From Deferrisoma camini S3R1 (GTDB taxonomy: Bacteria > Desulfobacterota > Deferrisomatia > Deferrisomatales > Deferrisomataceae): a DNA stretch of 64,000 nucleotides. A program made the position numbers and the translations under genes. The DNA is taken from positions 48,824-112,823 of the forward strand of contig NZ_JAFN01000001.1 of assembly GCF_000526155.1 (NCBI RefSeq). Reading direction: 5' to 3'. This document shows positions 59,302 to 64,000 of the stretch, piece after piece (the stretch's first letter is position 1; each line of letters opens with the position of its first letter). The notes below the pieces were generated by a model. It was not told where the DNA came from. It worked only from the letters and a program-made list of their open reading frames with translations, and made no database searches.

Positions 59302-59600
59302 GGTTGGGAGGCTAGGAGGCTAGGAAGCGGCAAGTAACCCGGCGGCAAAATAGACTCGCTCTTTCTGGGGGGGAGGCATGGGTTTCAGGAACCAGATTTC
59401 AGCGGACAGAAGACAGGAAATCCCGAGAAGCAGATCGGTGTCCCGGGGGATTCTCTCGACGCACCGAAGAGCCTTCTCCCTGTCCACCGACTCCTGAATT
59501 CTGTCCCCTGATACGGCCGCGCGCGGCTCTCCAGCAGACCCCATGCCCCCCGAGCTTTGGCGCGGTTCGAGAGCCGCCTAGCAGGCCGAAGGCCCCAAAC
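59302..59600. repeat. Mosaic of octads, terminal repeat, IR-A copy 2 and IR-B end
   Basis: Order: octads (GGGAGGCT, AGGAGGCT, 59304-59320), terminal repeat AACCCGGCGGCAAAATAG (59335-59352), IR-A copy 2 (59373-59515; reverse of copy 1, with GGCATGGGTTTCAGGAACC at its left end), then an IR-B end (CTCTCCAGCAGACCCCATGC, 59528-59547), a shared flank (CCGAGCTTTGGCGCGG), one octad and hairpin GGCCGAAGGCC (59584-59594). The two IR types are fused, which suggests recombination between copies. It fills the gap between convergent genes. Confidence 0.8.
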
Positions 59601-59602
59601 GG

Positions 59603-60274
59603 TCAGAAACGGAACTTGGCCCGGGTCTTGGCCCGGTGCCGGGACGAGGCGTACAGGTACCCCAGGATCCATCCCCCCAGCAGCACCAGGGCCCCCGAGA
59701 AGAACCAGTAGAACCGCTCCCGGGTTTCGAGCCGTGCCGCATAGGTCCGCAGGCGGTCCAGCTCCTGCCGGGCCGCCGCGTTCTCCTGCTCGAGCGCGTC
59801 GGCCCGGGCCTTGAGCTGGGCCGCGTTCTTGTGGGCCTCCTTCCACTCGGCGAATTCCTTCTGGACCGCTTCGAGCTTGCGCTCCAGGCTCTGGGCCTGG
59901 GAGCCCGAGCGCTCGGCCTTTTGCTTCCACTCGGCCGCCCGTGCCTTCAGGTCTGCCAGCTCCTTGCGCAGACTTCGCAGCTCGGCCTCGGCCGCCTCGA
60001 GGCGTGGCCCCTTGGGGGGATCGCCGGAGAGGTACCGGGCCACCACCCAGCCCTCCTGGCCGTCGGGGGTGCGCACCTGGGCCCAGCCCTCCTGCTCGCC
60101 CAGCTTTTCCAGCGCCGTGCCCGTGGTCAGCATGGCGAGGATCTTGTACCCCAGGCCCGGGCCCGACCGCAGGGTGATCTCCAGCTGGTCGGTGACATAG
60201 AAGGTCTGACCGGCCGAGGCCACGGCCGCGGTGAGCAGCAGGGTCAAGAGCAAAAAAAAGCGTAAGTGGCGCAT
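59603..60274 (-). CDS. SH3-domain, coiled-coil, membrane-anchored protein (TIGR04211-like)
   Basis: 223 aa with a signal peptide (~1-21), a bacterial SH3 domain (~22-85: QTFYVTDQLEITLRSGPGLG, TGTALEKLGEQEGWAQV), a charged coiled coil (~92-180), one transmembrane helix (~189-208) and a basic cytosolic tail (SSRHRAKTRAKFRF). This is the layout of the TIGR04211 SH3 family (YgiM-like). It likely senses or binds envelope polymers from the periplasm. No operon partner is seen. Confidence 0.9.
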   Translation of the reverse strand: MRHLRFFLLLTLLLTAAVASAGQTFYVTDQLEITLRSGPGLGYKILAMLTTGTALEKLGEQEGWAQVRTPDGQEGWVVARYLSGDPPKGPRLEAAEAELRSLRKELADLKARAAEWKQKAERSGSQAQSLERKLEAVQKEFAEWKEAHKNAAQLKARADALEQENAAARQELDRLRTYAARLETRERFYWFFSGALVLLGGWILGYLYASSRHRAKTRAKFRF

Positions 60275-60313
60275 GGAAGCCCCCTTCGGCCCCTGCGGGG
60301 CGGTCTAGAGACG

Positions 60314-60544
60314 AGTGTGTCGTTTCCGAAATTTCGTGGTTTTCCAAGGGTGGGGCTGGGGGCCCCGCCTCCGCTGAACGGCCTCGCAGGGGCCGCCTCG
60401 GTGCGGTCCGCTGCGGCGCGTGAGAGCACGCGCCGCGGCCGCACCGCTCGCGCCGGGCGGCCCGGGCTGCTCGGCCGTCGCGCTTCGCCGGAGCCCCCAG
60501 CCCCACCCACGCAATCCGCATACGTTTTTGCGAAACGGAACACT
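60314..60544. repeat. 231-bp palindromic element with central perfect hairpin
   Basis: Outer arms AGTGTNNCGTTTC (60314-60326) and GAAACGGAACACT (60532-60544) are inverted. Inner arms GGGTGGGGCTGGGGGC and GCCCCCAGCCCCACCC are exact inverted copies. The centre is GCGGCGCGTG-AGAG-CACGCGCCGC (60413-60436), a 10-bp perfect stem lying within 5 bp of the element midpoint. There is no ORF of note. It occupies the same place in the 8/7 composite as IR-A and IR-B elsewhere but is a different sequence. Confidence 0.85.
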
Positions 60545-60678
60545 AGAACGTGCTGGAATCGGGGAGGCTTTCAAATTTCTAGCCTCCTAGCCTTTCAGCT
60601 TTCTAGCCCTTGAGCCGCCCAGCAGGCCAAAGGCCCCCGACCGAAGACCGTCGGCCGTCGACCGACGACCGAAGTCAC
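60545..60678 (+). repeat. 8/7 leader element upstream of yebC
   Basis: Junction GTGCTGGAATCGGGGAGG (60551-60568) and CTTTCAA; octads (TTTCTAGC, CTCCTAGC, CTTTCAGC, TTTCTAGC); spacer with GGCCAAAGGCC hairpin (60625-60635); heptads (GACCGAA, GACCGTC, GGCCGTC, GACCGAC); end GACCGAAGTCACATGG (60663-60678). The end is ~200 bp before yebC, and the remaining gap shows nothing else recognisable. All modules are in the canonical order. Confidence 0.85.
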
Positions 60679-60878
60679 ATGGATGCGCTTCCTCGGGTCG
60701 GGGGCGGCCAGCGGGAACCCCGGTGATTAGCACCCGCGTCGTTTCCCGTCAACACCTCCCGGGGGCGGTGCCGGGCAGCCCAGTCCTTTCCTTGGCGGCC
60801 GGGGTTTTGTTACCTTGAGGCGTTTCAGACGGCTGCGGGGAGGGCGGCGGCGACCCCAACGGTTTCGGAGGACGAACG

Positions 60879-61631
60879 ATGGCTGGCCACAGCAAATGGG
60901 CGAACATCAAGCACAAGAAGGCCCGCGAGGACGCGAAGCGCGGCAAGATCTTCTCGAAGCTGGCCAAGGAGATCACCGTGGCGGCCAAGCTGGGCGGCGG
61001 GGACCCCGAGGGCAACCCCCGGCTCCGGCACGCGATCGACAAGGCCCGTTCCTTCAACATGCCCAAAGACAACATCGAGCGGGCGATCAAGAAGGGGACC
61101 GGCGAGTCCGGTGGGGCGGACTACGAGCAGGTGACCTACGAGGGGTACGGTCCCGGAGGGGTGGCCGTGCTGGTGGAGGTGCTCACCGACAACCGCAACC
61201 GCACCGTGGGCGAGATCCGGCACGCCTTCAGCAAGAACAAGGGCAACCTGGGCGAGAACGGGTGCGTGGCCTGGCTGTTCGAGTCCAAGGGGTACCTGAC
61301 CGTGCCCAAGTCGGCCGTGTCGGAGGAGCAGCTCCTGGAGCTCGCCCTGGAGGCCGGGGCCGAGGACGTGCGCGACGGGGAAGGGGTGTGGGAAGTGCTG
61401 ACCGAACCCGACCAGTACGACGCGGTGCGCTCCGGTTTGGAGCAGGCCGGGGTGCCCATCGAGTCGGCCGAGGTCACCATGCTGCCCAAGAACACCGTGA
61501 AGCTCCAGGGCGCCGATGCGGAGCGGATGCTCCGGCTGATGGAGATGCTCGAGGACAACGACGACGTGCAGAACGTGTACGCCAACTTCGACATCGAAGA
61601 CGCCGAGATGGAGCGGATCGCCGGTTCATGA
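60879..61631 (+). CDS. yebC: YebC/PmpR-family protein
   Basis: 250 aa. [20 protein letters not shown] is the family signature and the three-domain length is standard. YebC proteins act as transcription factors or, in recent work on relatives, aid translation of proline-rich stretches on the ribosome. It is followed by ruvC with an ATGA overlap, the usual yebC-ruvCAB arrangement. Start is ATG after CGGAGG. Confidence 0.95.
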   Translation: MAGHSKWANIKHKKAREDAKRGKIFSKLAKEITVAAKLGGGDPEGNPRLRHAIDKARSFNMPKDNIERAIKKGTGESGGADYEQVTYEGYGPGGVAVLVEVLTDNRNRTVGEIRHAFSKNKGNLGENGCVAWLFESKGYLTVPKSAVSEEQLLELALEAGAEDVRDGEGVWEVLTEPDQYDAVRSGLEQAGVPIESAEVTMLPKNTVKLQGADAERMLRLMEMLEDNDDVQNVYANFDIEDAEMERIAGS

Positions 61632-62128
61632 GGCTGCGGGCCGCGGGCATCGATCCCGGCACGGGGCGCACCGGGTACGGGGTGGTGGAGATCGAGGGAA
61701 ACCGGCTGCGCCACGTGGCCCACGGGGTCATCGTGACCCGGGCGGCGGACGGCCTGCCGGAACGCCTGGGCCGGATCTACGCGGGCCTGCTGGAGGTGTT
61801 CGAGGCGTACGCCCCGGCCGAGGTGGGGGTGGAGGGCATCTTCCACGCCCGCAACGCCCGGTCGGCTCTGACTCTGGGACACGCCCGGGGGGCCGCGCTG
61901 CTGGCGGCCCACCAGGCGGGGCTGCGGGTGGTGGAGTACTCGCCCATGCAGGTGAAGCTGGCCGTGGTGGGGTACGGCGCGGCGGACAAGCGCCAGGTGC
62001 AGGAGATGGTGCGGCGGCTCCTGGGCCTCGGCCGGGCCGCCCCTGTGGACGCCTCCGACGCCCTGGCCGTGGCGATCTGCCACCTGCAGACGGCCCGGAC
62101 CCAGCGCGCCTTGGGAGGGCGGGGGTAG
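61628..62128 (+). CDS. ruvC: Holliday junction resolvase RuvC
   Basis: 166 aa. Catalytic residues lie in [16 protein letters not shown] (D9), [20 protein letters not shown] (E near 71), and [15 protein letters not shown] (D near 143 and 146). It cleaves Holliday junctions with RuvAB. It overlaps yebC by 4 bp. The ruvA gene, normally adjacent, is 503 bp away because a composite repeat element lies between. Confidence 0.95.
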   Translation: MRLRAAGIDPGTGRTGYGVVEIEGNRLRHVAHGVIVTRAADGLPERLGRIYAGLLEVFEAYAPAEVGVEGIFHARNARSALTLGHARGAALLAAHQAGLRVVEYSPMQVKLAVVGYGAADKRQVQEMVRRLLGLGRAAPVDASDALAVAICHLQTARTQRALGGRG

Positions 62129-62282
62129 AGGTGCGAGGGGCAACGCGGGCGCGCCTTTCCAGCGCCTGTGGCGTGGGGCCCGCGATTCAGGAGTCAGAAG
62201 ACAGAATTCAGCTCCAGTAGACCGCGAGGCGACCTGTTTGCGAAGAAATAACTCGAACCGATCCCCGCACAGTTTCGGCGGC

Positions 62283-62470
62283 GGGGCATGGGGTCCGCTT
62301 CCGGCCGCGCGCGAAGCCGGGTATTGAGATTCGCCGCGCAGGCACGGGGCACCAACGGTGGTTTCATGGCAGTCCGGCCGGGGATCGAACGGTTTCGCGG
62401 TGCGAGCGTTGGAGGCGCTGCGCGGCGAGCTAAGGAGCCGCACGCGGCTCTCCAGCAGACCCCATGCCCC
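62283..62470 (-). repeat. Inverted-repeat element IR-B, copy D (188 bp)
   Basis: Ends GGGGCATGGGGTCCGC and GCAGACCCCATGCCCC are inverted. Internal GATTCGCCGCGCAGG and CTGCGCGGCGAGC match copy A in reverse orientation; centre and flanks are also similar to copy A. It lies between ruvC and ruvA, splitting the operon. Bases 62129-62282 show only a short IR-A-like trace (GATTCAGGAGTCAGAAGACA near 62191). Confidence 0.85.
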
Positions 62471-62622
62471 CCGAGACCGTGAGGTGGCGCCAAAGAGGCG
62501 GGGCCATGCTTGGAACACTCTGGAATCAAGCAGGTTTTCATGCGTCCTAGCATCCTAGCCTCCCAGCGTCCTAACATCCTAGCTGGCCGAAGGCCAACGA
62601 CCAACGACCGAAGTTACACGAA
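62471..62622 (+). repeat. 8/7 leader element in front of ruvA
   Basis: Flank GAGACCGTGAGGTGGCGCC (62473-62491, shared with 36530 in reverse), junction CTCTGGAATCAAGCAGG, octads (CGTCCTAG, CATCCTAG, CCTCCCAG, CGTCCTAA, CATCCTAG), hairpin GGCCGAAGGCC (62585-62595), heptads (AACGACC, AACGACC), end GACCGAAGTTACACGAAAGG. The AAAGG lies ~8 nt before the ruvA ATG and is its likely Shine-Dalgarno. Confidence 0.85.
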
Positions 62623-62631
62623 AGGCCTCGC

Positions 62632-63228
62632 ATGATCGCTCGGTTGGCGGGTAAGGTGGAGCTGGTGGCCCCGGGGGAGGTGGTGGTCGAGACCGGAGGG
62701 GTGGGCTACCGGGTGTGGGTCCCCTTGGGAACCTACCAGGCCCTGTCGCGCCGGCCCGAGGGGTGCCGGCTGCGGGTGGTCACCCTGATCCGGGACGAGG
62801 AGATCCACCTCTACGGGTTCCGGACCGCCGAGGAGGAGGAGCTGTTTCGGGCCCTGCAGGGGGTCACGGGCGTGGGGCCGAAGCTGGCGCTGCGGATCCT
62901 GTCGGGGTTGGTGGCCGCCGACCTTCGCTCGGCCCTGGCCCGGGCCGACCACGCAGCCCTGACCGCGATCCCCGGGGTGGGTAAGAAGCTGGCCCAGCGC
63001 CTGGTTCTGGAGCTGAAGGACAAAATGGTCCCCTCCGAGCCGATTCCTGCGGGAGCGAGCCCGGCCGGCCGGCCCGATCCCTCGTCCGAGGCGGCGGCCG
63101 CGTTGGAGGCGCTGGGCTACCCGGCCCGCACGGCGTCCGATGCCGTGCGCCGGGCCCGGGACGAGGGGGCCGAGGGGGTGGAGGAAACCGTGAAGGCGGC
63201 GCTGCGCATGCTGGCGGCCCGCCGGTGA
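62632..63228 (+). CDS. ruvA: Holliday junction branch-migration protein RuvA
   Basis: 198 aa. OB domain (~1-63: [20 protein letters not shown]), tandem helix-hairpin-helix motifs ([14 protein letters not shown] and [19 protein letters not shown]) and the C-terminal RuvB-binding domain III (~145-198). It binds the four-way junction and recruits RuvB. The next gene, ruvB, begins 13 bp on. Translation appears to start from the 8/7 element's AAAGG. Confidence 0.95.
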   Translation: MIARLAGKVELVAPGEVVVETGGVGYRVWVPLGTYQALSRRPEGCRLRVVTLIRDEEIHLYGFRTAEEEELFRALQGVTGVGPKLALRILSGLVAADLRSALARADHAALTAIPGVGKKLAQRLVLELKDKMVPSEPIPAGASPAGRPDPSSEAAAALEALGYPARTASDAVRRARDEGAEGVEETVKAALRMLAARR

Positions 63229-63241
63229 GGAGCCCAGGTCC

Positions 63242-64000
63242 ATGACCGAGCCGGACCGGATCTTGACCCCCGAGCCGCTGGCCGAGGACGCGCCCGCCGC
63301 GCCCAGCCTGCGGCCCTCGCGCCTGGAGGAGTACATCGGCCAGGAGCGGCTCCGGGCGAACCTCCGGGTGTTCATCGAGGCGGCCCGCCGCAGGGGCGAA
63401 CCCCTGGACCACGTGCTGTTCGCCGGCCCCCCGGGGCTGGGCAAGACCACCCTGGCCCACATCATCGCCCAGGAGATGGGGGTGGGCATCGAGTGCACCG
63501 CCGGGCCGATCCTGGAGCGCGCCGGCGACCTCGCCGCGATCCTCACCAACCTGAAAGAGGGCGACGTCCTGTTCATCGACGAGATCCATCGCCTGAGCCC
63601 GGTGGTGGAGGAGATCCTGTACCCCGCGATGGAGGACTTCCAGCTCGACATCCTGATCGGCCAGGGCCCCAGCGCCCGGTCCATCAAGATCGACCTGCCC
63701 CGGTTCACCCTGGTGGGGGCGACCACCCGGTCGGGCCTGCTCACGGCGCCCCTGCGGGACCGGTTCGGGGTGGTGGGACGGATGGAGTTCTACACCCCGG
63801 AGGAGCTGTGCCGGATCGTCACCCGGTCGGCCGGGGTGCTGGGCATCCCCATTACCGAGGACGGGGCCTGGGAGATCGCCCGGCGTAGCCGGGGCGCGCC
63901 CCGGATCGCCAACCGGCTGCTCCGGAGGGTGCGGGACTTCGCCGAGATCCACCACAGCGGCACCGTGACCCGGGAGGTGGCGGACCACGCCCTGGCCGCG
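63242..64000 (+). CDS. ruvB: Holliday junction helicase RuvB (partial, 3' end outside window)
   Basis: 253 codons visible. It has the RuvB start ([20 protein letters not shown]), Walker [15 protein letters not shown], Walker [12 protein letters not shown], sensor [18 protein letters not shown] and the arginine finger region [18 protein letters not shown]. The AAA+ motor for branch migration. The C-terminal winged-helix domain (~80 residues) lies beyond the window. Confidence 0.95.
   Translation, partial: MTEPDRILTPEPLAEDAPAAPSLRPSRLEEYIGQERLRANLRVFIEAARRRGEPLDHVLFAGPPGLGKTTLAHIIAQEMGVGIECTAGPILERAGDLAAILTNLKEGDVLFIDEIHRLSPVVEEILYPAMEDFQLDILIGQGPSARSIKIDLPRFTLVGATTRSGLLTAPLRDRFGVVGRMEFYTPEELCRIVTRSAGVLGIPITEDGAWEIARRSRGAPRIANRLLRRVRDFAEIHHSGTVTREVADHALAA

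Noticed and set aside
60244..60613. Open frames across the 231-bp palindrome
   Set aside because: Present on both strands owing to the palindrome and GC content; no family match.
1..64000. tRNA, rRNA, tmRNA genes
   Set aside because: No cloverleaf with a GTTCRANYC arm or rRNA core sequence was found by reading; GTTCGA matches were inside coding regions.

Overview
The window is GC-rich bacterial chromosome, densely packed and often coupled by 4-bp GTGA/ATGA overlaps. The gene set suggests a respiratory, anaerobic or microaerophilic bacterium of the Desulfobacterota/Desulfuromonadota kind, possibly near Deferrisoma. The pointers are two secreted 14-heme c-type cytochromes, c-di-GMP and chemotaxis signalling, type IV pilus retraction ATPase PilT, a TAXI-TRAP transporter and geranylgeranyl-reductase-like enzymes. 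The taxonomic placement is inference from gene content. No rRNA, tRNA, CRISPR array, transposase or phage gene was seen.

Layout. 1-6210 (minus): pgpH-ybeY-DgkA/PAP2 fusion-corC-cheR-cheW operon with heavy overlaps. 6686-8331: a small coiled-coil protein coupled to a diguanylate cyclase. 8560-9932: a truncated secreted MsrB and a hendecad coiled-coil protein built on tandem 33-bp DNA repeats. 10290-20575: an electron-transfer cluster with two mirror-image modules, each a fibronectin/NHL beta-propeller protein plus a 14-heme cytochrome. The modules converge on a strong terminator, and both outer ends carry CRP/FNR-like palindromes of the same half-site type. 20723-21829: a HEPN/MNT toxin-antitoxin pair placed within an array of about 110-bp repeats. 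21802-28403 (minus): RND exporter, LolA-like protein, outer-membrane barrel, CBS protein and cation/proton antiporter. 28603-31966: HD-GYP protein, prmA, RuvC-fold nuclease, thioesterase. 32164-36239 (minus): TAXI-TRAP importer with DUF1850 and a lipoprotein. 36957-38476: pilT and an unknown gene. 39112-42330: a geranylgeranyl-reductase/methyltransferase fusion, a phospholipid-methyltransferase-like protein and two small membrane proteins. 42371-45763 (minus): a PEP-phosphotransferase (enzyme I-like) fused to a YHS domain, and a DUF438/hemerythrin/PAS protein. 46048-49663: cutA and an endonuclease Q-UvrD helicase fusion. 49742-55488 (minus): a lone molybdopterin oxidoreductase and a sensory cluster (two histidine kinases, one HDOD protein). 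55773-59301: leuB-like, a TPR lipoprotein, asd. 59603-64000: SH3/coiled-coil protein, yebC, ruvC, ruvA and partial ruvB.

The most unusual content lies between genes. Many intergenic regions carry one modular, apparently undescribed element with a fixed order: a 150-250 bp inverted-repeat (MITE-like) unit; a short conserved junction (TGGAATCGGGGAGG-like); a degenerate 8-bp tandem array (CCTAGCGT-like); a small GGCC-GAA-GGCC hairpin; a degenerate 7-bp tandem array (ACGACCN); and a conserved end (GAAGTCACATGGAAGG-like). That end often lies right at a gene start and sometimes supplies the Shine-Dalgarno sequence or the start codon. At least eight loci show the polarity octads, then hairpin and/or heptads, then gene start. 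At the other side, terminal repeats of the inverted-repeat units supply the last codons and stop of unrelated genes.
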